In this document: piece by piece, positions 1 through 7,833 of the stretch
How positions within the stretch are numbered: the first letter of the stretch is position 1
Layout of the letters: the number at the start of each line of letters is the position of its first letter
Origin: JAZKBN01 sp040388605
GTDB taxonomy: Bacteria > Bacteroidota > Bacteroidia > Cytophagales > Flexibacteraceae
Length of the DNA: 31,177 nt
Assembly (NCBI GenBank): GCA_040388605.1
Contig: JAZKBN010000001.1
Coordinates: forward strand, 1-31,177
Reading direction: 5' to 3'
Position numbers and translations under genes: made by a program
Notes under the pieces: generated by a model
Databases searched by the model: none
What the model saw: the letters and a program-made list of their open reading frames with translations, nothing else
What the model was told of the DNA's origin: nothing

Positions 1-1036
1 TCTTAAATAATGTATGGTTAAGAATATGAAACAGGCACCCGGTAAAGCCCAAAACTATAAGCAGGTTATTGTGCGTGCCAATGCCCACCATGGTCATGCC
101 GAGCCCAATGCCGATTATGCCAACATTTTCCATGCTGCTGTAAGCCAGCATACGGGCCAGGTTACGTTGCATAATGCCGTTCACTATGCCATAAAGTGTG
201 GTGCTTATTGATAAGATAAGAATTGAAAGCCCTATTAAAACCTGGTGGTCCTGCACATGCAGCATTACCCGGATAATTCCGTATATGGCCAGCTTTTTCA
301 TAGCCGAGGCCATAACAGCGCCTGCATGAGCAGGGGCATTGCTGTATGTGCCGGGCATCCATGTATGCAAACCAAGAAACCCTGCCTTAAAGCCGAAACC
401 AAGGAAAAACAGCGAGAACAGGAGCAGGTTATTATGCTGCCCGAAATAAATATGCAGGCTGTCGAAAGTTGCCGTGCCGGCATCGCGTTGAAGCAGCAGT
501 ACAGCAGTGGTCAGCAGGGCAACACCAATGTGCATTTGCACAAGGTAATCAAGGGCGGCATCGCGAACTTCCTCACGCTTATGATCCCAAAGAATAAGCA
601 TAAAGCTGCTCAGCGACATAATTTCCCAGGCAATAAGGAAAACCATCAGCTGCTCAACCATGCATAAGAACAGCATGCTTACATGAAGCAGGCACATAAA
701 CACTGAACTAAGGCCCGACACATACCTGTGTACAACATTCCGGGTATAACCCAAAGCATACACATTAGCGGCCAGTACACTCAGGTTTACTATGCTCATG
801 AAAAACACGCTCAGCTTATCGAACCGGAGTTCGAAACTGCCTATTGGTTCCACGTCAGGTACTATATAACGTTGGGTTCCGTGCATGAATGCTTCATAAG
901 CCAGCATACTGCTGCCAACAGTAAACACAAGGCTTATTAATAAGCCTGCCGGGGCTTTCCAATTGAAGGGAAGCAGGAAAATGAGCGGTATAAGGCAAAG
1001 CCCCGCCGCCAATAGGAAGAAAGCGTTTTCTGTCAT
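1..1036 (-). CDS. HyfB/NuoL-like proton-translocating membrane subunit (partial, 3' part outside window)
   Basis: My reading of the minus strand gives an open frame of 345 codons from ATG 1036 to the window edge, with no stop. An in-frame stop lies nine codons upstream and no other ATG intervenes. The product is almost entirely hydrophobic helices. It carries family landmarks of antiporter-type subunits: a helix with WEIMSLSSF (Glu138), a KAGFLGLHTWMP stretch (Lys217, His224), then MKKLAIYGIIRV and YSSMENVGIIGIG. The last two resemble HyfB/HycC of group 4 hydrogenases and related membrane complexes more than NuoL. Such subunits move protons through charged residues buried in broken helices. 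No related gene lies upstream, so this may be the first gene of a complex operon continuing to the left. Family is confident; the partner complex (hydrogenase or complex I-like) cannot be decided here. Confidence 0.85.
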   Translation of the reverse strand, partial: MTENAFFLLAAGLCLIPLIFLLPFNWKAPAGLLISLVFTVGSSMLAYEAFMHGTQRYIVPDVEPIGSFELRFDKLSVFFMSIVNLSVLAANVYALGYTRNVVHRYVSGLSSVFMCLLHVSMLFLCMVEQLMVFLIAWEIMSLSSFMLILWDHKREEVRDAALDYLVQMHIGVALLTTAVLLLQRDAGTATFDSLHIYFGQHNNLLLFSLFFLGFGFKAGFLGLHTWMPGTYSNAPAHAGAVMASAMKKLAIYGIIRVMLHVQDHQVLIGLSILILSISTTLYGIVNGIMQRNLARMLAYSSMENVGIIGIGLGMTMVGIGTHNNLLIVLGFTGCLFHILNHTLFK

Positions 1037-1190
1037 ACCGTTGATATACGGGCCTGATTAATTTTATGAATCGGCAAATTGCAGGCAATTGAAGAAAGCC
1101 TGCCTCTTTAAGCCAATGTAAGTTTAATGGAATGGGTTTAGCTGATTGTTTTAATGGAGTCTTTAACAGACATGCTAATGAAAGCAGAAT

Positions 1191-1652
1191 TCAGATGCGC
1201 ATTACGCCATTGTGCAGGTAACGCTTTTTTCTAAAAATAGTAGTCGGCCCCGGGTTGAGATTATACTCCGCCAACAGGAATAAACCATTCGTAAGATGTG
1301 TCCTTAATGCCGGTGTAATATAAGCTAAAGTACCGTGTAGTAAATTTTTGTGCTTATGTTCGGGAGCATCTTCCCGGCTTATATCAGAAACGCAGCCCGG
1401 TATATGGTTGCCTGATTCAGGAAATGCTATACTGAACAGGCCTGCATTCTTAACCCGGCTGCTGAATCCCGGTAAAAACGAGGCAGGAAGCTTATAGCCG
1501 GCATTTTGAATTAAACCGGGATTAAAAAGCTTTGGCGCACATGCGGTATCAAAATTGCTCGCAGATACCCACACAAAGCCGGCAAGCAAAATAAATGCAG
1601 GCAGGCATAAAGCGCTCCAAATGTGTACCTTAAAATTATAAACCTTGACCAT
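1191..1652 (-). CDS. Small hypothetical protein with N-terminal membrane or signal segment
   Basis: I do not recognise this 153-residue product. It starts with a short basic stretch, then a hydrophobic segment at about residues 12-30 (ALCLPAFILLAGFVWVSA) that could be a signal peptide or anchor. The remainder is polar, proline- and asparagine-rich, with no motif I know. Codon choice (GCC, GGC, CCG, AGC) resembles the neighbouring genes. A Bacteroidota -7 box lies 11 bases before the start, which favours a real gene with a very short leader. It could still be a chance ORF in a 724-base space between two clearer genes. Confidence 0.45.
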   Translation of the reverse strand: MVKVYNFKVHIWSALCLPAFILLAGFVWVSASNFDTACAPKLFNPGLIQNAGYKLPASFLPGFSSRVKNAGLFSIAFPESGNHIPGCVSDISREDAPEHKHKNLLHGTLAYITPALRTHLTNGLFLLAEYNLNPGPTTIFRKKRYLHNGVMRI

Positions 1653-1662
1653 GGCAGACGCA

Positions 1663-1670
1663 CAAAAGTA
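1663..1670 (-). promoter_or_regulatory. Bacteroidota -7 element upstream of the small hypothetical ORF
   Basis: The minus strand reads TACTTTTG, a full match to the TAnnTTTG -7 element. No good TTTG is found 19-20 bases upstream. Transcription would start about 5-8 bases downstream, almost at the ATG at 1652, so the mRNA would be nearly leaderless. Confidence 0.4.
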
Positions 1671-1760
1671 GCCTATTACCTGCGGTCAGGAATTAAAATA
1701 CCGTTAAACTTCAGCCGCGATGACAATTAATTAACAGTTTTTATTTATAGCTGAATACGC

Positions 1761-2381
1761 TTAGGGTTTAAATTCCCTTTCACCTGCAGGTATCCTTATT
1801 TTTAACCTGTTTTCTTTTGGCGGAACAGGGCAGACATAATAATGGTTGTAAACACAGAAGGGGTTATATGCCATATTAAAGTCAAGAACAGCAGTTGAAT
1901 CCGGTTTAAGCTCAACGTCAATATACCTGCCCCCTGCGTATGTTTCGGCACCGTTAGTAAGATCAGTAAAGGGCAGGAACAGCTTCACTCCTGCAGAATC
2001 TTTGGTATTAAGGTATTTAAAAAGACAAAGGGTTTGTTTTTGACCCTCAATTGTAAAATCAGCCTGGCCGTAGCGCTGAAAATTCTCTTCTTCTTTATCG
2101 GTCATACGCATTTTGTAAATGCCGGTGTCTTCAGAAGCACGAATTTTAACTTCGAATTTATATTTCTTATCAGGCGAAAAATAGCTCAGGCCATTAAAAT
2201 TCTTCCGGTCCGGTACCGGGGAATCGTTGCTTTGCAGCATGAATACGTTTTTCTCGTTCCGGTATTTAATAATGGCTTCTTCGTACATGCGGTCATGTTC
2301 CTGTCGCATGCCAAACCACAGGCCGGCCAACATAATTAACAGCACGCCGGCAACAAGAATATACAGGTAACTTTTGTTCAT
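1761..2381 (-). CDS. DUF1684 family protein, membrane-anchored
   Basis: The 206-residue product has one N-terminal hydrophobic segment (residues 6-25), then a soluble domain expected outside the cytoplasm. The C-terminal third has the DUF1684 signature: a GRYIDVEL strand, LDFNMAYNPFCVYN, then CPVPPKENRL with paired cysteines. The family has no established biochemical role. A GTG eight codons upstream (2405) is also in frame. I chose ATG 2381 because the promoter at 2422-2453 predicts transcription starting about 2415, leaving a normal leader of about 35 bases and placing the GTG very near the mRNA end. The gene has its own promoter and sits 130 bases downstream of bcp, so it is probably not simply part of the tyrS-bcp unit. 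Confidence 0.85.
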   Translation of the reverse strand: MNKSYLYILVAGVLLIMLAGLWFGMRQEHDRMYEEAIIKYRNEKNVFMLQSNDSPVPDRKNFNGLSYFSPDKKYKFEVKIRASEDTGIYKMRMTDKEEENFQRYGQADFTIEGQKQTLCLFKYLNTKDSAGVKLFLPFTDLTNGAETYAGGRYIDVELKPDSTAVLDFNMAYNPFCVYNHYYVCPVPPKENRLKIRIPAGEREFKP

Positions 2382-2421
2382 CCCTATGCGGGTGTTCAAA
2401 AACACATCTTACCCGCTGCGG

Positions 2422-2453
2422 CCAAGGTAAGGGAATGAATTATACTTTTCAAA
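2422..2453 (-). promoter_or_regulatory. Promoter of the DUF1684 gene (TTTG-N20-TACCTTGG)
   Basis: On the minus strand, TTTG (2450-2453) is followed after 20 bases by TACCTTGG (2422-2429), one mismatch from TAnnTTTG. Spacing fits the Bacteroidota primary sigma factor promoter. It supports the ATG at 2381 as the translation start. Confidence 0.6.
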
Positions 2454-2535
2454 TCCTGTAAAGATACTTTTACCAATAAATGTAGAATAAAAATACCTTT
2501 TAATTATATATATACTGAAAATGAACCGCTTATAG

Positions 2536-2988
2536 TTATACATCCATAACCTGTGCGGCATGGTCAGCGGTTTTTACTTTCTCAATTACCCGCGTTATTA
2601 TGCCTTCTTCATTAATCAGGAAAGTGGTTCGCAGTGTGCCCATATATTCATGCCCGAACAGCTTTTTATGGCCCCAAACATCATACGAGTCATGTACAGT
2701 ACGTTCAGTGTCGGGGAGAATAGGGAAAGTAAGACCGTACTTTTCAGCAAACTTCTTATGACTTTTTTCGTCGTCGGTACTAATGCCTATTATTTGGTAA
2801 CCACGCAGTGCGAGCTTGCGCTTATTCAGCTGCAGGTTGCATGCCTGGGCAGTGCATGCGGGCGTATCATCGGTGGGGTAAAAATAGAGCAACACTTTTT
2901 TACCCCTGAAGCTGCTGAGCTTAACGGTTTTCCCTTTTTGGTCTTTTGCGCTGAAATCCGGCGCAATATCTCCGGCTTTTAATGGCAT
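2536..2988 (-). CDS. bcp: Thioredoxin-dependent thiol peroxidase (Bcp/PrxQ-type peroxiredoxin)
   Basis: This enzyme reduces hydrogen peroxide and organic hydroperoxides with electrons from thioredoxin, in the cytoplasm. The 150-residue product has the normal Bcp length. The active-site stretch YPTDDTPACTAQACNL holds peroxidatic Cys45 and resolving Cys50, five residues apart as in atypical 2-Cys PrxQ enzymes. The typical start GDIAPDFSAKDQKGK and the later TLRTTFLINEEG strand are also present. It lies only 17 bases downstream of tyrS on the same strand, so the two are probably co-transcribed. I see no promoter in the gap. The pairing of tyrS with bcp has no obvious functional logic. Confidence 0.96.
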   Translation of the reverse strand: MPLKAGDIAPDFSAKDQKGKTVKLSSFRGKKVLLYFYPTDDTPACTAQACNLQLNKRKLALRGYQIIGISTDDEKSHKKFAEKYGLTFPILPDTERTVHDSYDVWGHKKLFGHEYMGTLRTTFLINEEGIITRVIEKVKTADHAAQVMDV

Positions 2989-3005
2989 GTTTGCTTATTA
3001 CCTGC

Positions 3006-4313
3006 TTATGCGGTAACCCTTACAAGGTAATAGTTCTTTTTGCCTTTTTTAACCAGGATGTATTTACCCTGGAGTAACCCGAAGCTTGCGGCATTCGGAA
3101 CCGCCCCATCTTTGGGCAATTCAGCCTTTATGCCATTTATGAGTATAGCCCCTGCCGAAATCATTTTGCGTGATTCCGATTTTGTGGGAAGTATTTCTCC
3201 GCGGGTTTCAACTGCAAGGAAGCTTACAATATCGGCTTCAAGCTCTGCTTTGCTTACCTCAACCTGCGGAACGCCTTCAAAAACTTCGTGAAGGGTTTCT
3301 TCATCAAGGTTAGCCAGCATTTCTGTGCTGGCTTTTCCAAACAGTACTTCACTGGCGGCAACAGCACGGTCATACGCTTCCTGGCCATGAACACGTATGG
3401 TTACATCGGCAGCAAGCTGCTTTTGCAGCAGGCGCAGGTGTGGGGCGGCAGTATGCTCGGTCTCCAGGTTTTCAATGGTTTGCCTGTTAAGCAGGGTAAA
3501 AACGCGGATTAAGCGGGGGGCCTCTTCATCGGTAGCATTCAGCCAGAACTGGTAAAATTTATATGGCGATGTTAGCGAGGCATCCAGCCAAATATTGCCG
3601 CCTTCTGATTTCCCGAATTTTGAGCCGTCGGCTTTTGTAATGAGCGGACAGGTAATGGCAAAAGCCTCGCCCCCATCCATTCGCCTGATAAGCTCGGTGC
3701 CGGTGGTAATATTGCCCCATTGGTCAGAGCCTCCCATTTGCAGGCGGGCATTACGGAATTTATTAAGGTGGTAAAAATCGTAGCCCTGTAAAAGCTGGTA
3801 GCTGAACTCGGTAAAGCTGATACCGGTCTCCAGGCGGTTTTTAACGCTGTCTTTCGCCATCATATAGCTGATGGTTATATGCTTGCCGGCATCGCGCAGG
3901 AAATCAAGAAAACCAATGCCTTTAAACCAATCATAATTATTCACCATTTCAGCCTGCGCGGGGCCCGGGCTGAAATCAAGAAATTTTTCGAGCTGCCTGC
4001 GAACACCTTCCTGGTTAGCACGCAGGGTAGGTTCGTCCAGCAGGTTTCTTTCAGCTGATTTTCCGCTTGGGTCGCCTACCATGCCGGTTGCGCCGCCTAC
4101 AAGGGCAATTGGCTTATGCCCGCATTGCTGAAAATGCACCAGCATCATAAGGGTGGCAAGGTTGCCTATATGCAGGCTTGGTGCTGTGGGGTCAAAACCG
4201 ATATAAGCTGTGGTTATCTCTTTTTCAAGCTGCTCTTCGGTGCCGGGCATAACGCTGTGCAACATGCCGCGCCACTGTAATTCGGGAATAAAAGGTTTTG
4301 TTGTGCTGCTCAC
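3006..4313 (-). CDS. tyrS: Tyrosyl-tRNA synthetase
   Basis: The enzyme attaches tyrosine to tRNA-Tyr using ATP. The 435-residue product has the class I landmarks in order: HIGN (residues 48-51, the HIGH motif), VGGATGMVGDPSGKSAER (72-89), QMGGSDQWGN (192-201, tyrosine binding) and KFGKS (232-236, the KMSKS loop). A C-terminal S4-like RNA-binding domain follows from about residue 365 and ends in KKGKKNYYLVR. The start is GTG at 4313, the only start codon between the promoter and Met17 (4265). Starting at Met17 would remove the usual segment before RGML. The promoter at 4333-4363 gives a leader of only about a dozen bases. bcp follows 17 bases downstream. Confidence 0.97.
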   Translation of the reverse strand: MSSTTKPFIPELQWRGMLHSVMPGTEEQLEKEITTAYIGFDPTAPSLHIGNLATLMMLVHFQQCGHKPIALVGGATGMVGDPSGKSAERNLLDEPTLRANQEGVRRQLEKFLDFSPGPAQAEMVNNYDWFKGIGFLDFLRDAGKHITISYMMAKDSVKNRLETGISFTEFSYQLLQGYDFYHLNKFRNARLQMGGSDQWGNITTGTELIRRMDGGEAFAITCPLITKADGSKFGKSEGGNIWLDASLTSPYKFYQFWLNATDEEAPRLIRVFTLLNRQTIENLETEHTAAPHLRLLQKQLAADVTIRVHGQEAYDRAVAASEVLFGKASTEMLANLDEETLHEVFEGVPQVEVSKAELEADIVSFLAVETRGEILPTKSESRKMISAGAILINGIKAELPKDGAVPNAASFGLLQGKYILVKKGKKNYYLVRVTA

Positions 4314-4332
4314 GAGTAAATATTTTGGCCTG

Positions 4333-4363
4333 CAAAGGTAATGCAGATAAACTGCGCCTGAAA
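4333..4363 (-). promoter_or_regulatory. Promoter of tyrS (TTTC-N19-TACCTTTG)
   Basis: The minus strand has a perfect -7 box TACCTTTG (4333-4340) with TTTC (4360-4363, one mismatch from TTTG) 19 bases upstream. Predicted transcription starts near 4327, about 13 bases before the GTG start of tyrS. Confidence 0.65.
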
Positions 4364-4481
4364 CCTGTTGCCGGTATTTTGAAAAGGATTGAATTAAAAG
4401 ATTTGAATAGCCCTCGTAATTTATTCAATGCGGTTGCTCGTTTGCCATGTTTTGAGAGCTTAAGTATGAACCGCAAAAAAC

Positions 4482-4514
4482 AAAAAACCGCTAAGCCCCA
4501 TTGAGCTTAGCGGT
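4482..4514 (-). terminator. Intrinsic terminator of the first LruC gene
   Basis: A perfect 10-bp stem, ACCGCTAAGC (4487-4496) with GCTTAGCGGT (4505-4514), encloses an 8-base loop. On the minus strand it is followed by a run of six Ts. It sits about 30 bases beyond the stop of the LruC gene and isolates it from tyrS. Confidence 0.9.
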
Positions 4515-4543
4515 CAGATTTTATTCAAATCGGGGTACTAAAA

Positions 4544-6595
4544 TCAGGGAACGTAAACTTTAGAAGCGTCACGATAAGCAGGATTGCTATACCAGTCGGC
4601 ATAAGTTGTTCCGTGGCTTTGAGCCCATGGAGTGAATTTATTGTAAGCGCTGCGGATATCTGCTTTTTCAACAGGGTAGTCGAAATTCAGGATATGCAGG
4701 GCAAACGGCATGTTGTTGCTTGCACGGTAGAATACGTTGCTTGCAGGAACGCTCTTATCTGAACCGGTACCCAATTTAGCCAGGTTAGCCAGCATGGTCG
4801 GGCGTTGGTCGGCAAGATGAACTTCATTAGCCCTTATATGGTGAATGAAGATAAAAGGATTGTAAGGTGCAGCACCAAGCTGGGCAATGGTGTAGGTGTT
4901 CCTTACAAAGTTCACGTTCATTTTAAGCACGGGCGATGTGTAGTGCGTTGCAGACTGCACCGTGTTATAGAATGAACCGCTGTAAGGCGCAGCAGTTTTT
5001 GCTGCCTGGTTGAATACAATTACTGTTGCTTTGTCGGTTACACCGGCTTCAGTGCCGTTTGCAGCGGCAGTTGTTTCGGTGCCTGCACGCATGGCCGGGG
5101 TGCTGTCTGTAACACTTGTAATTTTATCAGGGGCAAGGTCAAACTGCAGACCGAAGCCGTTGTTATAGCTTGCGCCAATAGCACGGGTTTTGAATTTTGC
5201 CTTCATTTCCACCACTTTGTTAGCTGCATTTGTAACAACATTGTAGTTGTAACCAACAACTAGGTCGTTCATATCAAAATCTCCGGTTGATGGCCACAAA
5301 TCTTCATAGCAAAGGCTGGCGAAATCGGTAGCGTTAGGAGTGTAGTTATTAAAGGCGCGGTCATGGTCTGTAGGATAGTCATCCTGGTCATCGTTTACGC
5401 CGTCCCCGTCGGTATCTTTAGGTACTATAACTTCCGGCAGGTCGTTTCCGTCAATGGCAGTGTATGGGTCAGCATCTGCATAGAATAATACGTCGTTGAA
5501 GTCGTGGTCGCAACCGCCGGTTTCACGGTTAAGATCTTCAAAGCCGATAATGTATTTTTGGCTTTCAGGATCGTTAAGCAATACCATGTGGTTACGAAGC
5601 TCTGCTGTGCTTTCAGGGTTCCATGAAGAACGGCTGTAGAAAGTTTCGTTAGGGTTGTTTACAGTATTTCCGTTCCAGCCGTTGTTTACACAAAAGAAGC
5701 CTATGCCTGTATTGGCATCAAATACACCCAGCTTCATGCGGAAACCGCTTGGCAAATTGCCGCCGCTGCCCGGCAATGAAGTATTTGGGAAAATAATGGT
5801 TCTTTTAGTGATTATGCGTGCTGCATCATTAGGCCCGGTTGGAACATTGTTCCTGTTATAAGTAAAGAAACCAAGGGCGTTACGGTTGCCGGCTGCTTCA
5901 GATACCCAGGTAATATAAACAGTTGCACGGTCACGCAGAAGTATATCTGCATTCTCAACAATCAGGTCAGAGCGGTCAGGGTCTGCGCCAATACGTTTGC
6001 CTTCGGGCAGGGTATAGTAAATATTAGAGAGCATTGTATTAGAAATGCTCTGCATTGGCTGAATAACAGCAGGGTTATTCTTTGGCACGCCGTCGTTATC
6101 CCAGCATGTAAGCCTTTCATAACCGTTTCCGTCACAAATATCTGAGCTTACGCGGCCCGATGAAGGTACATAAACAGGCACCATGTTGGCCGAAATTTCG
6201 CCGCCTGCTTTAATGCTTATTTTAACTTCGTTCAGCAGGCCCGGGTAATAAGTAACCGCGTAAACGCTGTCAACAGAAGTTGCAGCCTGGAACGCTGTAT
6301 TCAGAATACCATCAGCGTCAACCGCACCGGCCGCAAGCTGCCCGCCATAGTGAACAACGCCGTTAGCATCCGTGCTTTTGGAACTGAAAATCGAAATTTT
6401 CGCGCCCTGCATTTTAACGCCTAAGGTGGTTTTGGCGTTCAGGTTAAGCGCAATGTTTCGGGTGGTATTGTATTTAAAATCTGCAGGCAGGTTTTCTGAT
6501 GTATTGCCGGGGCCCGTGCTTTCGGGAGTACAGCTGTAAAGCATCAGGGCCGGTAATATTGCTGCTGCCCAGGCTTTTTTAAGGTAGATATTCAT
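4544..6595 (-). CDS. LruC-domain lipoprotein (first copy)
   Basis: The 683-residue product begins with a lipoprotein signal ending LMLYSC, predicting lipidation at Cys22 and an envelope location. In order: a conserved N-terminal region with YNTTRN (residues 42-47) and a TDANG/VDADG carboxypeptidase-regulatory-like beta region; a DUF4114-like domain at about 285-375 ending in GFEDLNRETGGCDHDFND; a calcium-binding thrombospondin type 3-like segment, DTDGDGVNDDQDDYP (394-408); and the LruC domain (DUF4842-type) at about 425-683 with ASLCYEDLWPSTGDFDMNDLVV. The family is annotated from Leptospira LruC and is common in Bacteroidota; its molecular role is not established. A paralogue with the same architecture lies at 28485-30563. 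The gene is monocistronic, with its own promoter and terminator. Confidence 0.9.
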   Translation of the reverse strand: MNIYLKKAWAAAILPALMLYSCTPESTGPGNTSENLPADFKYNTTRNIALNLNAKTTLGVKMQGAKISIFSSKSTDANGVVHYGGQLAAGAVDADGILNTAFQAATSVDSVYAVTYYPGLLNEVKISIKAGGEISANMVPVYVPSSGRVSSDICDGNGYERLTCWDNDGVPKNNPAVIQPMQSISNTMLSNIYYTLPEGKRIGADPDRSDLIVENADILLRDRATVYITWVSEAAGNRNALGFFTYNRNNVPTGPNDAARIITKRTIIFPNTSLPGSGGNLPSGFRMKLGVFDANTGIGFFCVNNGWNGNTVNNPNETFYSRSSWNPESTAELRNHMVLLNDPESQKYIIGFEDLNRETGGCDHDFNDVLFYADADPYTAIDGNDLPEVIVPKDTDGDGVNDDQDDYPTDHDRAFNNYTPNATDFASLCYEDLWPSTGDFDMNDLVVGYNYNVVTNAANKVVEMKAKFKTRAIGASYNNGFGLQFDLAPDKITSVTDSTPAMRAGTETTAAANGTEAGVTDKATVIVFNQAAKTAAPYSGSFYNTVQSATHYTSPVLKMNVNFVRNTYTIAQLGAAPYNPFIFIHHIRANEVHLADQRPTMLANLAKLGTGSDKSVPASNVFYRASNNMPFALHILNFDYPVEKADIRSAYNKFTPWAQSHGTTYADWYSNPAYRDASKVYVP

Positions 6596-7230
6596 ATAAG
6601 CTATTGGTTTGTTTTGAAGGTTTTGGCTTTATTTTCCTTTTTCAGGACTGCATTGTATTAGCCCTTATAGAAAAACAGTGCCGGCAAGGTTGCAAAGCGA
6701 ACAATGCCGAATTGCAATACGCATTTACATAATTAAAGAGCGGCAAAGGTAAGTAAGACTCTTACATAAAAAGGCACTTATTCAATCGGTTTGTTTTGTT
6801 TAATCATGTGGATGCCGGCTTCAAATACTTCATTATAGCTTTGTTTTCAGCTTATTGTACGTTCAGCACCTTAAGGTACCGGTAAAGGACTAACTTATTC
6901 TATAAATTTTAAATGTAAGATTTGCCTGTTAAATTGTACGGTATAAATAATGCAGGTGCAATTGCTGCAAATCGGCCCTTTTCCTGAATTGGTACCATTT
7001 TGGGAAAAATAATCTAAATTGAAACATGTTTTACAATATGTTTAATATTGGTTTTGTTAAATTATCTTGTTCCTAAAGCATTTCAGGTAATTGTTGTTGG
7101 CGCTTTTTAAAGTTAATAATTGCCATAAATCAAATGCCTTGAACCCCGAATACCTTTTAGCTGAAAAAAATATTGCTTTATGTATTTGAGTAATTCCTAA
7201 ATTTCACCCCAATGATGAATTTTAATACTT
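6596..7230. other. 635-base intergenic region between divergent genes
   Basis: I see no convincing coding frame here. The left part holds the leader and probable promoter of the first LruC gene (-7 box at 6744-6751). The right part, from about 6890, is AT-rich and should contain the promoter of the gene at 7231. TAAATTTC near 7198-7205 is a weak -7 candidate. No tRNA-like fold or long repeat was found by eye. Confidence 0.5.
6744..6751 (-). promoter_or_regulatory. Probable -7 box for the first LruC gene
   Basis: The minus strand reads TACCTTTG followed by CCGC, a perfect -7 box. A T-rich stretch, but no clean TTTG, lies about 20 bases upstream. Transcription would start near 6738, giving a leader of roughly 140 bases, unusually long beside the short leaders predicted for tyrS and phaE. 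Confidence 0.5.
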
Positions 7231-7641
7231 ATGAAAATCTTCGATAGCAAGCTAAGCGGAACCAGAAATGCTGTTACAGCCCTTTTATTAGCCATAGCTG
7301 GCTTTTTGGCAATACTTTTCCTTCGCCTGCTTATCAGCCGCGAACAGGATTTTGCAGCTTACCTCTTCGATTATCTTTATATTTTTCCCATCATGGGCAT
7401 TATGCTTGTTTTTGCCCAATATCGCAGCGGTAAAGACTTAAGTACTGTTATATATACTGTTGCAGGTTGCGGCTTGGTTCTGAGTTTTTTATTAATGCGT
7501 ATTGCAGGTCATCATGCTTTAAGCAGCAATGAAGCTGCCAGAAGAGCACATGTTTTTCCTTTAATAATGCAATTGGTTGCTAATGGCATTATAATAGCCC
7601 TAATGCTCTATCTCACCCTGAAACCCGCGAGGGGAAAATGA
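7231..7641 (+). CDS. Small four-helix integral membrane protein of unknown function
   Basis: The 136-residue product has four evident hydrophobic segments, at about residues 14-34, 46-62, 72-90 and 108-128, linked by short polar turns. It ends with a basic tail, LKPARGK. I recognise no enzymatic motif; an HH pair lies in the loop after the third segment. It resembles the many small uncharacterised inner-membrane proteins of Bacteroidota. The ATG at 7231 is the first in frame. It lies alone between a divergent LruC gene and the large protease gene 192 bases downstream, with no operon partner. The helix pattern makes a chance ORF unlikely. Confidence 0.7.
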   Translation: MKIFDSKLSGTRNAVTALLLAIAGFLAILFLRLLISREQDFAAYLFDYLYIFPIMGIMLVFAQYRSGKDLSTVIYTVAGCGLVLSFLLMRIAGHHALSSNEAARRAHVFPLIMQLVANGIIIALMLYLTLKPARGK

Positions 7642-7755
7642 TTCCTGAATGATTGTGCATATAGCGCATTTGTTATTTTTTTTCGTTTTCCGGCCCAAAG
7701 TATTTAAATTGTAAGCATTACGCTGTTCAATTGGTTACAATAAAGCCTCCCGGTA

Positions 7756-7767
7756 TATACATGTATA
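7756..7767. promoter_or_regulatory. 12-bp perfect palindrome upstream of the protease gene
   Basis: TATACATGTATA is a perfect palindrome 67 bases before the protease start. It could be an operator or part of a promoter, but a single AT-rich palindrome can occur by chance. Confidence 0.2.
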
Positions 7768-7833
7768 GGGAGTGCTGCAATATTACACTCAATTCAGTTT
7801 TACCAATTGGGCAGCTCTGTACACCAAAATATT

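Noticed and set aside
14..940. Plus-strand ORFs at 14-211, 245-667 and 728-940
   Set aside because: They lie opposite the HyfB-like gene, whose minus-strand frame encodes a clear membrane protein with conserved motifs.
7807..7833. N-terminal extension of the protease starting at TTG 7807
   Set aside because: It adds a polar stretch before a good signal peptide that begins at ATG 7834.
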